Shown here: piece after piece, positions 46,009 through 55,089 of the stretch
How the letters are laid out: each line of letters opens with the position of its first letter
How positions within the stretch are numbered: position 1 is the stretch's first letter
Origin: an uncultured Actinobaculum sp.
Lineage (GTDB): Bacteria; Actinomycetota; Actinomycetes; Actinomycetales; Actinomycetaceae
DNA: 64,000 nucleotides
Reading direction: 5' to 3'
Assembly (NCBI GenBank): GCA_938020505.1
Contig: CALIHR010000017.1
Span: 1-64,000 of the forward strand
Position numbers and translations under genes: made by a program
The notes under the pieces: model-generated
Told to the model about the DNA's origin: nothing
The model's database searches: none
What the model saw: the letters and a program-made list of their open reading frames with translations, nothing else

Positions 46009-47619
46009 TCATCCGGTCGGTGTAGGCCCATTTGGCGGAAGATTGGGGAAGCTCTGTTTATCTAGAAAAGATTCAACAGTGCCTTCTCTAATGAGATCCG
46101 CTTGTGTAGTTAGAGAATCCGGACGGCCGTAAGGCGAAGGTTCTTTAACTATTGTGGAATGTGCCCAGGACCCATCAGGCACATTCCGGCGAAGTGGTTC
46201 TTCGAATTTTCTGTAGAAATCCCCTCCGTTTATATCTTGCCGCTGCCCCATGAGGTTCAACGACGTTTCTCTTTCTTCAAGCCGCTTTACTGCGGTTTGC
46301 CCTTCCTCACTCAGCTGATTGTAGGAGCTTTGCCAATCATGTGCGGGATTAGAAGGGTCAGCAATCATGCCTCGCATTTCTTCAACATGTGGCACGGCAT
46401 CCTTGTGCTCACCCTTAAACACCGATTCCACATCGTAGTTATCGCCGTCAAGGATGCGATCACGAGCTGGCGGTATTTCATAGGCATCGACTTGGTGTCC
46501 AGCCTGGTAGCTATACTTTTTGCCAGTCACTGAATCATGTAGCGGGCTGACGCTCTCGGGATGGACTCGTCGGTATAAGCTACGTTCTGCTTTGTCTGAG
46601 GAACCCCCAATACGGCTAGAAGCCACATTCTCTGGTGTATGCCATTTCTCAATACGCCGAACAACGCCGTCGGCGTCGAGATGAAAGTCCGCACAGGCTT
46701 TATTACCTTTCGCCCCTCCCTTGTAGAGCGCTCGGCGTTCGACGCTGCCGCCGGGAACCAGCGGCTTGGGCGGCGGCGGGTTGAAAGATTTGCCTCGGCC
46801 GAGGGCGTTGGCGAGGGCGGGGGCTGCGTCGTCGGCCTGCCCCGCGGCCTTGCGCACGCCAGCGCCGGAGTGGTTGGCCAGAGCGTTCTTGAACTTGGTG
46901 AGCACGTTCTTCGCCCCGTCGGCCAGCTGCCCGAGGGCGTGGCCGGAATGGAAGAGATCCTTGATGTGCCCGCGCAGCACAGTGGCCGAACGAAGAACCT
47001 GGCTCGCGACGTCCTCAATGATGAACGGCGTCAGAGCGCCAAGGGACAGGAACTCCATGACGGTGTACTTCGCCAGTGAGGAGACGGTGTCGCTGATGCG
47101 GTCGCGCACGAGGTCGTGGACGACCTGCACCGCCACCGACACCCCCAGCAACGACGTCGCCATGCCCTCGGACAGGCCTCCAACCATGCCGATGTGCCGG
47201 GACATGTCCGTTTGATGGGACCTGTAGGCGGCGATCGTGACGCCCTCGGCACCGTCCATGTCCTCGTTGACGGCGCGGGCGAGGACGGCCGAGTTCTCAT
47301 TCAGGCTGCCCCCGATCGAGGACCACGTCTGGGAAAAGGCGCGGACCTCCCCGGGGTTGCCCGTCAGTTCGTTGAGCCAGTCCTTCAAAGGCGAGAAATG
47401 CTCGATCACCCACGCCAGCCCCCACGACAGCAGCTTGCCGAAAGGGTCGCGGGCGACGTCGGCCATGTCGAGCGCTCCGCCCAGCCCGGCGAGAGAGCCC
47501 GCGAGCCAGGACTTTGCCTGCAACGCCTGGGTCAGGCTTTCCCCGTCCTCGATCAGCCCCAGCCCCGCCAGGGCCGACGGCTCATCCTCGCCCCGAGCCG
47601 CCTTCGCATAAACAGCCAT
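46009..47619 (-). CDS. ESX-type polymorphic toxin
   Basis: A 536-residue protein. Residues 1-300 are GC-rich in coding and mostly helical, with hydrophobic helices (about 170-225) and a PPPPKPLVPGG linker, as in WXG-like trafficking regions of actinobacterial ESX toxins. Residues 300-536 are encoded by much more AT-rich DNA and form the toxin tip: ADFHLDADGVVRRIEKWHTPEN, YSYQAGHQVDAYEIPPARDRIL, ADPSNPAHDWQSSYNQL. The AGH motif could be part of a nuclease site, but no known nuclease family was recognised. GGAGGC precedes ATG 47619. The upstream EspC- and YbaB-like genes and the downstream immunity gene support toxin status. Confidence 0.72.
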   Translation of the reverse strand: MAVYAKAARGEDEPSALAGLGLIEDGESLTQALQAKSWLAGSLAGLGGALDMADVARDPFGKLLSWGLAWVIEHFSPLKDWLNELTGNPGEVRAFSQTWSSIGGSLNENSAVLARAVNEDMDGAEGVTIAAYRSHQTDMSRHIGMVGGLSEGMATSLLGVSVAVQVVHDLVRDRISDTVSSLAKYTVMEFLSLGALTPFIIEDVASQVLRSATVLRGHIKDLFHSGHALGQLADGAKNVLTKFKNALANHSGAGVRKAAGQADDAAPALANALGRGKSFNPPPPKPLVPGGSVERRALYKGGAKGNKACADFHLDADGVVRRIEKWHTPENVASSRIGGSSDKAERSLYRRVHPESVSPLHDSVTGKKYSYQAGHQVDAYEIPPARDRILDGDNYDVESVFKGEHKDAVPHVEEMRGMIADPSNPAHDWQSSYNQLSEEGQTAVKRLEERETSLNLMGQRQDINGGDFYRKFEEPLRRNVPDGSWAHSTIVKEPSPYGRPDSLTTQADLIREGTVESFLDKQSFPNLPPNGPTPTG

Positions 47620-47695
47620 GATCGCCTTGCCTCCTATAAGAACTTCTTGCTTGCGTCAGCCAGTAACCGCCTGCATTCGGCGAATGACGCGGCCT

Positions 47696-48007
47696 TCACG
47701 CCAGCCGCGTCTCGACGGTCCGTATATGGGCGGCCTGCTCGGCGTCGGACGACTCGAAATCGTCGGCTGCGGCCCGCAGCCCGGCCGCCGTCTCCTCCAG
47801 AGACTCGCCCACAGCCTCAATCGCCGCGTCGGCCACGGTCTTCACAATCGTCAACGGAGGGACGAAGAACTGGCACATGATCCCAAAAGCGCCGGAGGAC
47901 AGCGTGGCCCCCGAGGCCTTGCGGGCGCTAGACACCCCGCCGACGACGTCGTCGACTGCCCGCGAATGATCACGCAGCCCCTGCGGGTTGACATTGAGAT
48001 TCTTCAC
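47696..48007 (-). CDS. EspC-like type VII secretion target protein
   Basis: A 103-residue helical protein, starting MKNLNVNPQGLRDHSRAVDDV, with a small-residue turn in the middle and a C-terminal helix ending EQAAHIRTVETRLA. This is the layout of EspC/DUF2580-type ESX-associated proteins (helix-turn-helix, about 100 residues). It overlaps the YbaB-like gene (ATGA) and lies 76 bases before the toxin. It probably pairs with the toxin as an export partner. Confidence 0.7.
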   Translation of the reverse strand: MKNLNVNPQGLRDHSRAVDDVVGGVSSARKASGATLSSGAFGIMCQFFVPPLTIVKTVADAAIEAVGESLEETAAGLRAAADDFESSDAEQAAHIRTVETRLA

Positions 48008-48633
48008 GGCCGACCGCCCTTGTCATCGTCCTCTCCGCTGCGGAGGAAGGCCAGTCCGCCGGCGCTCCCCGACCGTCCGGTCAGGCCCGCCAGTCCGCCG
48101 CCCGGTTGCCCCAAACGCCTCGGCGTCCCCGATTCCTTGACGCCAGCCGCCCGGGGCTCGGCGTCGGCAGGCCTTTCCGTCGGCTCTTTCGGAGCGCCCG
48201 GATGCCACACACCCGACTGGCGGGCAGAGACCCCGAGCGCTTCGCTTGAACCTCGACCGGCATTGAGCAGACGGTCCGCCTCGGCCAACGCCGCAGCAGC
48301 CGTGGCCGAATCGGCCCCGAAAGTCTCATGCATCAAGCGCGCGTAACGATTCGCCGCATCCCGATGGGCCTGACGCGACGCCTCCACGACCAGCTCGGCC
48401 AACCTGTCCAAGGACAGGCCGGAGGCCCCGGCCGAGAACTGAATCGCCGTCAATGCCCCGGCTTGGTTGACCGTCGCCGCCACCTCGCCGCCAGCGCTCT
48501 TGCCGTGCCCGCGCAAACGCTCCACAGCACTCCGCAAAGCCCGGGCCCGTGCCAGGTCCGCCTGGGCCTGGGCGACCTGCCCGTCAACCGTCGCCAACGC
48601 CGCCGCCAACGACGAATAGTCCTTCGCCACCAT
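48004..48633 (-). CDS. YbaB/EbfC family protein in ESX toxin operon
   Basis: Started at ATG 48633, with AAAGGGA seven bases upstream; the frame is open further to 48882 but without start signals. The 209-residue product has an N-terminal YbaB/EbfC domain (about 1-105: helices, then VNQAGALTAIQFSAGASGLS) and a disordered Pro/Gly/Arg-rich tail. EbfC domains bind DNA or act as partners of ESX cargo in actinobacteria. It is the first gene of the operon YbaB, EspC-like, toxin. Confidence 0.72.
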   Translation of the reverse strand: MVAKDYSSLAAALATVDGQVAQAQADLARARALRSAVERLRGHGKSAGGEVAATVNQAGALTAIQFSAGASGLSLDRLAELVVEASRQAHRDAANRYARLMHETFGADSATAAAALAEADRLLNAGRGSSEALGVSARQSGVWHPGAPKEPTERPADAEPRAAGVKESGTPRRLGQPGGGLAGLTGRSGSAGGLAFLRSGEDDDKGGRP

Positions 48634-48812
48634 GATGCATTCCCTTTCACGATAAACTCGGTGGCCGCCCGTCGAACCGCGAGGATTCGCCGGCCTCCGA
48701 ATTGCTGAAGAAACTACTCCGCTTACGAAGCCGACACTATGGGCAATGATGCCCATTGATTTTTCAGAAATAAATGATTTTAGAAATTCAATGAAGGCTT
48801 GAGGGCGAACCG

Positions 48813-48857
48813 AATCGCCTGTAGACAAGCGGGAAACCCGCTTGTCTACAGGCGATT
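48813..48857. repeat. Perfect 45-bp palindrome
   Basis: Two 21-base arms (48813-48833 and 48837-48857) match as exact inverted repeats around AAA. It lies in the 357-base space between the divergent YbaB-like and EEP-family genes. No T-tract on either side. It could be a large operator, a cruciform site or a transcription barrier. Confidence 0.95.
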
Positions 48858-48990
48858 GCCGTTCACATTGCAGCTCCGGCACATCGCGCGAAACCTCCCC
48901 GCCTACAGCAAGTGCGGGCTCCTTATTAGAGACTATGAGCGCCTATTGAAATAAAGGGACGTTTGAAATGCCGTCAAGGAAGGATCCCTC

Positions 48991-50187
48991 GTGCGCACCA
49001 CACTTAAGACGATCTGCGCCGCTGGCGCTGCGACGTTTGGAATTGTCTGCGGAGCCATGACGTTCACGCCGGCTTCTTCTTGGTCCCTGAGGTTGGCAGG
49101 CAGGATTGGCTTCGCCCAGGCGGCGGCCTTCCCCTTTGCGTTTGCCGTCGTCGCCCTCGGCGTTCTTGCGGCGATTGCTCTTTGGAGGCTCTTTGCGCCC
49201 GTGCATCGCAAAAAGCGACAAAGCGGCAAAAGCAAGGCGCTCTTCTCGCGTTCAACAACGATCTGCCTCGCCATATGGGCAATTCCAAGCGTCGTTCTGG
49301 CAGTGGACCCCAATTTCGGGCTGCAAGGCGGCGGGTCTCACGATGAGACGTCCGCGAAGAGTCCGGCCAGAGCCTCCGCAAGCCAGGCCGACGCGCGCGA
49401 CGGCGCTAAGAAAGTCGACTCGGCGAAGAATGACGGCGGCGCGAAGAAAGGCGGCTTCGCAAAGAATGAAGACGGCGCGAACCCCCGGCAGACAGTTTCG
49501 ATCGTCACGTGGAATGCCGAGGACCGCGGCAATGCGGGGGACATCGGAACCTTGGCGAGACGCCGCGACCCGGATGTAATCGCACTTCCAGAGTACGGAG
49601 ACTACAGAGAAGGCTCAAGAACGCGACTCCAGAACATGCTCGCAAAGGCAGGCAAGAATCCCGAGGACTGCTCGATATTCGAGTCGCTTCCAACCGGGGA
49701 GATCGCGCCGACGACGCTCGTCGTCCACAAAAGGCTCGGAGAATACAGGAAGGTCGACGCCGTGAAAACGACCTTCGGCAGCGTCATGCTGCGCCCGGTC
49801 GGCGATCGAACAAGCCCGGTCGGCGATCGAACGAGGCCGCTCATCCTGGCCGTCCACACCTCGCCCCCGCTTCCCGGGCTCATGGGCGATTGGCGCGCGG
49901 ACATATCGAGGCTCAAGGCCTTCATGGAAAAAACGAGCGGACCGGCGATCGTCGTCGGCGACTTCAATGCAACCTTGCGGCACATCGGCCCCGTCACGGG
50001 TTGGATGGACGCGCTGGCGGCCTCCGGATCTCGATCCGGCACGTGGCCAAGCTCTGCTTTCAGCTGGATTGCCTCTCCGATCGACCACATATTCGCAAGC
50101 GGCCGGGCGAAGGCGTCCGACGTCGAGGTCATCAAACTCAGGCGCTCCGACCACAAAGCCCTCGCCGCGCGGGTCGAGCTGGGATAG
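48991..50187 (+). CDS. Membrane-anchored endonuclease/exonuclease/phosphatase family protein
   Basis: Started at GTG 48991, with AAGGAAGGA upstream. The 398-residue product has three hydrophobic segments in the first 105 residues, a charged lysine/alanine/glycine linker (about 110-165), then the EEP domain: VSIVTWNAED (the metal/Asn strand), DVIALPEYGD (Glu), LAVHTSPP, VVGDFNAT (Asp/Asn) and SPIDHIF and RRSDHKAL (catalytic His and Asp). The catalytic part is probably outside the cell. Substrate may be phospholipid, nucleic acid or a phosphoester. A short duplicated VGDRTSPVGDRT unit sits in the domain. Confidence 0.85.
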   Translation: MRTTLKTICAAGAATFGIVCGAMTFTPASSWSLRLAGRIGFAQAAAFPFAFAVVALGVLAAIALWRLFAPVHRKKRQSGKSKALFSRSTTICLAIWAIPSVVLAVDPNFGLQGGGSHDETSAKSPARASASQADARDGAKKVDSAKNDGGAKKGGFAKNEDGANPRQTVSIVTWNAEDRGNAGDIGTLARRRDPDVIALPEYGDYREGSRTRLQNMLAKAGKNPEDCSIFESLPTGEIAPTTLVVHKRLGEYRKVDAVKTTFGSVMLRPVGDRTSPVGDRTRPLILAVHTSPPLPGLMGDWRADISRLKAFMEKTSGPAIVVGDFNATLRHIGPVTGWMDALAASGSRSGTWPSSAFSWIASPIDHIFASGRAKASDVEVIKLRRSDHKALAARVELG

Positions 50188-50236
50188 TCGTTGGAACTTC
50201 AACCATATCGCGGCGTTTTCGAGGTCCGGAATCAGC

Positions 50237-50242
50237 TAGACT
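50237..50242 (+). promoter_or_regulatory. -10 box, leaderless ROK kinase
   Basis: TAGACT ends six bases before the ATG at 50249. Confidence 0.5.
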
Positions 50243-50248
50243 AAAGCT

Positions 50249-51184
50249 ATGCGTGTGAACATCGGCGTGGACGTCGGCGGCACGAAGATTGCCGCGGGAG
50301 CCGTGGACGACAATGGAGAGATACTTGCCCTCGTGCGGAAGCCGACGCCTGCGTCGAGCTCGAATGCGGTGGCGGACACAATCGGCGAGTGCGTGAAGGA
50401 ACTGGCCGGATCGTACGACGTCGAAGCCATAGGCATCGGGGCCGCCGGCTTTGTCAACCGCGAGCGCACAACCGTGGTTTTCGCCCCGAATCTGGCGTGG
50501 CGAAACGAACCGCTGGCCGAGAAGGTCTCGCAGGCCACCGGGCACCGCGTCGTCGTCGAGAACGACGCGAACGCAGCGGCATGGGGAGAGTTCAAGTTCG
50601 GCGCGGCGAGCGAGCATTCGTCGGCCGTCGTCGTCACCGTGGGGACGGGGATCGGCGGCGGGATAATCGTCGACGGCGGCCTTCTGCGCGGGGCCGGCGG
50701 ATTTGCGGGGGAGATCGGGCATATCGTGGTCAACCCCGGGGGCCAGCGGTGCGGCTGCGGCGTCCTAGGCTGCTGGGAGGCGCAGGCCTCCGGCACGGCC
50801 TTGGTTCGCATAGCGCGCAAGCTGGCCGCGGATTCGCCCGTATACGGCGCACGCATGCTCAAACTGGCGAGCGACCGCGAGATCACGGGGCTGGACGTCA
50901 CTCGCGCGGCGCAGGCGGACGACCCGGCGGCGCTGGAGTGCTTCGCCGAGATAGCCGAGTGGATCGGAATAGGAATGGCCACCCTCAGCGCGGCGATCGA
51001 CCCGGACGTCTTCGTCCTTGCGGGCGGCGTCAGCGAATCGGGGGACCTTCTCGCCGTTCCGGCGCGCGCTGCCTTCGAGAAGTCGCTGACCGCGAAGGAA
51101 TTCCGCCCCGCTCCCCTCGTCAAGCTCGCCACACTCGGAAACAACGCCGGCATCATCGGTGCCGCAGACCTAGCGAGGCGCTAA
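50249..51184 (+). CDS. ROK family glucokinase
   Basis: A 311-residue sugar kinase: VDVGGTKIAAGAV (ATP phosphate loop), VVENDANAAAWGE (catalytic Asp), VTVGTGIGGGII, and EIGHIVVNPGGQRCGCGVLGCWE, the ROK signature with zinc-binding His and Cys residues. It phosphorylates glucose or a related hexose with ATP. No DNA-binding domain, so it is an enzyme not a repressor. DUF4921 follows immediately (TAA then ATG), indicating one operon. Confidence 0.9.
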   Translation: MRVNIGVDVGGTKIAAGAVDDNGEILALVRKPTPASSSNAVADTIGECVKELAGSYDVEAIGIGAAGFVNRERTTVVFAPNLAWRNEPLAEKVSQATGHRVVVENDANAAAWGEFKFGAASEHSSAVVVTVGTGIGGGIIVDGGLLRGAGGFAGEIGHIVVNPGGQRCGCGVLGCWEAQASGTALVRIARKLAADSPVYGARMLKLASDREITGLDVTRAAQADDPAALECFAEIAEWIGIGMATLSAAIDPDVFVLAGGVSESGDLLAVPARAAFEKSLTAKEFRPAPLVKLATLGNNAGIIGAADLARR

Positions 51185-52453
51185 ATGGCAGACATCCTCA
51201 CCCGGATGGCAGACGGAACCCTCAAGCAACGCAACCCGTTCACCGGCACGGTCGTGTGGACGGTGCCCGGACGCGGCAACCGGCCGCTTCCCACCTCGGC
51301 CCCCGATTCCGGGCCGATAACCGACTTCGGATACACGTGCACCTTCTGCGAGTCTCGCGTTCTCGAGACCCCGCCGGAGAAGGCGCGCATCCTTTCCAGC
51401 GGGGAAATCATCAGAGGAATGCCGGTCGACGGCTTGGCGGACCCTTGGGAGTTTCGCAGGGTCCCTAACCTTTTCGAGATCGTCTCCTACGCCTACTGGG
51501 AGAAGAACTACGACTATCAGATGCCGGGGCCGGCCCGCGAGCGCATGGAGCGCTACATGGCGGACCCCGCCGGGCGCGCCCATATCCAAGCGGTTCTCCG
51601 AGGGTCGGGAATGAACGAGGACGCCATGGCCGAACGCGCCCCCGCTTTCTTCGGAGGGGGGCACGACCTCATCCTCGGGCGGCGCCACTACCTCGACGGC
51701 GCCACCGACAAGTCCCAGCTGGCCTGGGCGGGCTCCCTCACCCCCGAGGAGCATTCCCACTATTGGACGCTCACGATCGACGCCATGCACGATCTTTACC
51801 AGCAGAACCGCTACGTTTCGTACGTGCAGGTCTTTCAGAACTGGCTCAAGCCCGCAGGCGCGTCCTTCGACCACCTTCACAAGCAGCTCGTCTCCATCGA
51901 CGAGCGAACGGTCAATCAGACCGTGGAGATCGAACGCGTGCGCGCGAACCCCAACCTCTACAACGAGTCCGGGGTGGATTACGGCGCCAAGCACAACCTC
52001 GTCATCGCTGAGAACGACGGCGCCGTAGCGATCGTCGGCTTCGGCCATCGCTACCCCACGCTCGAAGTGTGGAGCCGGTCTTCGGCGATCCAGCCTTGGG
52101 AGCACACTCCCGGCGAGGCGCGCCACATGTCCGATCTGGTTCACGCGATGCACGCCGCGACCGGCGGGGGGATCCCCACGAACGAGGAATGGTATTGCGC
52201 TCCCATCGACACCGACGTGGCGATGCCTTGGCGCATCCTCGTCAAGTGGCGGGTCTCCACACTCGCGGGCTTCGAGGGCGGCACGAAGATCTACGTCAAC
52301 ACCGTCGATCCTTGGACGCTCAGAGACAAGGTGGTGCCCCGGCTGCTCGACCTGCGTGCCGAGGGCAAGCTCGCTTCGGGCATCAGCATAGCCACAGAAT
52401 GCTCCTGCCGCACCAACTCGCTCAAGTACAACCCGTATCTGCGCCACCGGTAG
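51185..52453 (+). CDS. DUF4921 family protein (GalT/HIT-like)
   Basis: A 422-residue protein starting directly after the kinase stop. FDHLHKQLVSID and the CTFCESRVLETPP zinc-type motif near the N-terminus resemble galactose-1-phosphate uridylyltransferases, and the C-terminus has CSCRTNSLKYNP. The family is seen in actinobacteria and is uncharacterised. Pairing with a ROK kinase suggests work on a sugar phosphate. Its last 32 bases overlap the end of the convergent membrane protein gene. Confidence 0.8.
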   Translation: MADILTRMADGTLKQRNPFTGTVVWTVPGRGNRPLPTSAPDSGPITDFGYTCTFCESRVLETPPEKARILSSGEIIRGMPVDGLADPWEFRRVPNLFEIVSYAYWEKNYDYQMPGPARERMERYMADPAGRAHIQAVLRGSGMNEDAMAERAPAFFGGGHDLILGRRHYLDGATDKSQLAWAGSLTPEEHSHYWTLTIDAMHDLYQQNRYVSYVQVFQNWLKPAGASFDHLHKQLVSIDERTVNQTVEIERVRANPNLYNESGVDYGAKHNLVIAENDGAVAIVGFGHRYPTLEVWSRSSAIQPWEHTPGEARHMSDLVHAMHAATGGGIPTNEEWYCAPIDTDVAMPWRILVKWRVSTLAGFEGGTKIYVNTVDPWTLRDKVVPRLLDLRAEGKLASGISIATECSCRTNSLKYNPYLRHR

Positions 52454-53123
52454 AGGCCTGCGGCCGCTCTCGCTCGTAAGCGGCCGCAGAGATGAGAGCC
52501 GCCAGTTCCTCCATGAGTTTGACGCACCGAGCCGCTTCTTCGACGTCGTACCGATCAACCTGAAGGAAGACGCCGTCGCCGTCGAGGGCCAAGTGCTCGC
52601 CGCGCAGACGATCCATAAGGAACTCCTGCACTGGCTTGGTTAAAACGGCCCGGCCCACGCGTTCGTCGTCCACTTTGACGTCAAACTCTCGGTTGAATTC
52701 CCGCCACTCGGCAGTGAGGTCGTTGTCAGCCAAACCAAAGAGGCCCTCAGGCTTGATGCGCATGAGAGGAAGCGGCCCGGGAAGCGGATAACGCAGAATG
52801 GCGCACGCTTCCGACCAATAGTCCTCACCGGTGCTTTCCGTCCATACGAGCTCGTAATAGAGCGCCTCACCCGCACGCACTGGGATGCGCAGAATATCGC
52901 GAGCCGTCGCCCCGCCGATCTTGAACAGCCGACCCGTCTGCCGGCCCAGGTCCCTGTCGGATTCCGTAAAACCGAATCCCCGGCTCTTCGCCCACTGCCG
53001 CCGCTCGTCGCGTTTTTGCCGCTCATACGCCAATCCAAGGGCACCGAAGAGTACGACCAGGGCGATCATCACGATCACGATGGGCATGGTCTCACTCATT
53101 TCACGTTCGGATGCGAGATTCAC
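52422..53123 (-). CDS. Membrane-anchored DUF3137-like protein 1
   Basis: Started at GTG 53123 with AGGGGAGA upstream. The 233-residue product has one N-terminal membrane helix (about 13-31), then a cytoplasmic domain with SDRDLGRQTGRLF, YPLPGPLPLMRIKPEG, WREFNREFDV and LTKPVQEFLMDRL. The last two blocks resemble the DUF3137 core. It is the first of three tandem paralogues on the same strand. Function unknown; the pattern suggests a sensor or scaffold rather than an enzyme. Confidence 0.68.
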   Translation of the reverse strand: MNLASEREMSETMPIVIVMIALVVLFGALGLAYERQKRDERRQWAKSRGFGFTESDRDLGRQTGRLFKIGGATARDILRIPVRAGEALYYELVWTESTGEDYWSEACAILRYPLPGPLPLMRIKPEGLFGLADNDLTAEWREFNREFDVKVDDERVGRAVLTKPVQEFLMDRLRGEHLALDGDGVFLQVDRYDVEEAARCVKLMEELAALISAAAYERERPQASTGGADTGCT

Positions 53124-53362
53124 AATATATCTCCCCTGCCGTCATTTTCTAAAAGAAGAGGCGCACTCGCGAACGAACAAGCCCTCGCTCGCACGTAAAC
53201 GCCACTCCGTCGCGGTTTATTTCAAACCCCGCCTCCAGACTACTTTCACTCTAGAATGAACGTAACACACAATCCGGAGTGCGTCGGACCGCTTGTAAAC
53301 GTCAGTCCTCCTCGCCTTCGTCGAACTGCTCCTCTTGGTCCGCTCCCTTCTTAATCGGACTC

Positions 53363-54058
53363 CTATTCTTGGCTGAAGACGAATGCGGGCACTCGGGACA
53401 CGAACTCGTCCAGGACCGGACCGTAGGCAAGAGAGCGCTTGGCCTTGTAGCGACCGACTGAAAGATAGAGCTCGTCATCCGTAAACGTCAAGCGATAGTC
53501 GCGCATGCGATCCATGAGGAACTCTTGGACGGGGCCTGCTAGAAGAGCGTGCGCCGTCTGTTCGTCGCTCGACCTGACGTCGAAGGCCTTGTTGAACGCC
53601 TGCCACTCCGTGTTGATGTCGTCGTTGGCACGTCCGAACCGCCGTTCAGGCTCGATCGTGATATAAGGCAGAAAGCCAGGAAGCGGATAGTAAAAGTAAG
53701 CCTTTGAATGCTGCACTTTCCTTCCTTCTGAACTTCCCAATGAACCCTGCGAGTCCCTGGTAAACCATCTTACCTCGTAGTATTTCGCATTCCCTGCGTT
53801 CGTCGGAATGATCAGAACGTCGTAAGCACAATGATCCCAGCCGGCGAGGTCGAACACATCCCGGGTCTGCCTTCCCAAGTCCCTGTCGGACTTGATGAGC
53901 TGCACTCCGTTGTTGCGCGCCCATCTTCCTCTCAGATAACGCGAGATGATAAAGAAATAGACGGCATACAGGCCTACAGAAACGAATATAAACGTGAACA
54001 GTCCAATGGCCAGCGTTTTGTTCACTGGATCGTCAACTTCGGTGATTGCAGCAGTCAT
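53363..54058 (-). CDS. Membrane-anchored DUF3137-like protein 2
   Basis: Started at ATG 54058, since AGGGAC is just upstream and this gives 231 residues like the paralogues; the frame opens 24 codons earlier. One membrane helix (about 15-40), then KSDRDLGRQTRDVFDLAG, YYPLPGFLPYITIEPE, WQAFNKAFDV and LAGPVQEFLMDRM. It is less GC-rich than its neighbours. The three paralogues differ enough to be an old tandem expansion. Confidence 0.66.
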   Translation of the reverse strand: MTAAITEVDDPVNKTLAIGLFTFIFVSVGLYAVYFFIISRYLRGRWARNNGVQLIKSDRDLGRQTRDVFDLAGWDHCAYDVLIIPTNAGNAKYYEVRWFTRDSQGSLGSSEGRKVQHSKAYFYYPLPGFLPYITIEPERRFGRANDDINTEWQAFNKAFDVRSSDEQTAHALLAGPVQEFLMDRMRDYRLTFTDDELYLSVGRYKAKRSLAYGPVLDEFVSRVPAFVFSQE

Positions 54059-54384
54059 TTTGTCCCTAACTACGGGGCCGCCCAAGCGCAGTCTGTTCGC
54101 GTTCGAAGCGGTCGAGATATAACGCAGCAAGTGTCAGTGCAGTGATTCGACCGCAAGCCCTTCCACCCGCAGGCCCGGAGGGTTCGACGCCGACCGCGCG
54201 AAAGTCACTGATTCCGATTCTAGGCAGGCGCCAGCAGCCACACCAGACCTCCGAGCGTGGAGATCTCCCCTTGCACATCGGCGTGCGGCCGAGATCAGCG
54301 CGGCGGGCGCCGGCTTTTGATGCGTATGCGCGGCAATGAGCCGGGCGGCGGCTCGTCGGACCGGCGAAAAGCGCCTAGGCGCCT
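54059..54384. other. Intergenic, no gene seen
   Basis: About 325 bases between paralogues 2 and 3. No supported frame or strong promoter was found on the minus strand. Confidence 0.4.
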
Positions 54385-55089
54385 CTACCTCCGGCCGAAG
54401 AAGAACCCGGGAACCCTCGCGAGCCATTCGTCCATGAGGCTTGCGTACGCAATGGAATCCTCTGATTTGTAGTTGGAAAGGCGAAGAAAAGCTTCCCCTC
54501 CCGCGATCTCCATGTGCATCTTCCGCATCCGGGCCATGAGGAACTCCTGCATCGGCCCGGTCAACAACGCGTGGGTAGCCTGCTCATCCTCGGACTTGAC
54601 GTCGAACTCCTTGTTGAACGCCTGCCACTCGGTGTTGATGTCGTTGTTCGCTAAGCCGAAGAACCCCTCCGGCTTGATGTGCATGCGCGGCAGCGGCCCA
54701 GGCAGAGAGTAACGCAAGAACGTGCACCTTTTCTTTTCCTCGTCCTCGCCGTGCCTTTCAACCCATGTGACTTCGTAATAGAGGGCGGTTCCAGCCGCCG
54801 CGGGGATGACGACGACGTCGCGGGCGACGTGCCTCCTCCCGGCGAGCCCGAAGACGTGGCGAGTGGCCTTCCCCAAGTTCGCGTCCGCCTTGATGTAGCG
54901 GAATCCGTGGGATTCGGCCCACTTTTGGCGCCGCATCTGCTGCAGAACTGCAAGCCACGCTCCCACGAGCATCATTGCGACGACGAAGGCTCCTATCAGG
55001 ATCTTGACCCCGATCGGGGTGCCGGACGACGACGCGTTGCTGGCGGCGTCGTTCGCGGCAATGCTCGCAAGCACATTGAAACTCATCAT
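54385..55089 (-). CDS. Membrane-anchored DUF3137-like protein 3
   Basis: A 234-residue paralogue: membrane helix (about 28-48), then KADANLGKATRHVFGLAG, YSLPGPLPRMHIKPEG, WQAFNKEFDV and LTGPMQEFLMARM, ending VPGFFFGRR. The aromatic C-terminal end is shared by paralogue 2 (VPAFVF). ATG 55089 and 55086 are both possible starts. Confidence 0.66.
   Translation of the reverse strand: MMSFNVLASIAANDAASNASSSGTPIGVKILIGAFVVAMMLVGAWLAVLQQMRRQKWAESHGFRYIKADANLGKATRHVFGLAGRRHVARDVVVIPAAAGTALYYEVTWVERHGEDEEKKRCTFLRYSLPGPLPRMHIKPEGFFGLANNDINTEWQAFNKEFDVKSEDEQATHALLTGPMQEFLMARMRKMHMEIAGGEAFLRLSNYKSEDSIAYASLMDEWLARVPGFFFGRR

Noticed and set aside
46009..47619. Assigning the toxin to a named nuclease family
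   Set aside because: An AGH motif is present, but the surrounding residues do not match HNH, EndoU, NUC or other families well enough to name one.
48634..48882. N-terminal extension of the YbaB-like protein
   Set aside because: The extension runs through the palindrome and has no start signal; ATG 48633 has a good ribosome binding site and begins the conserved domain.
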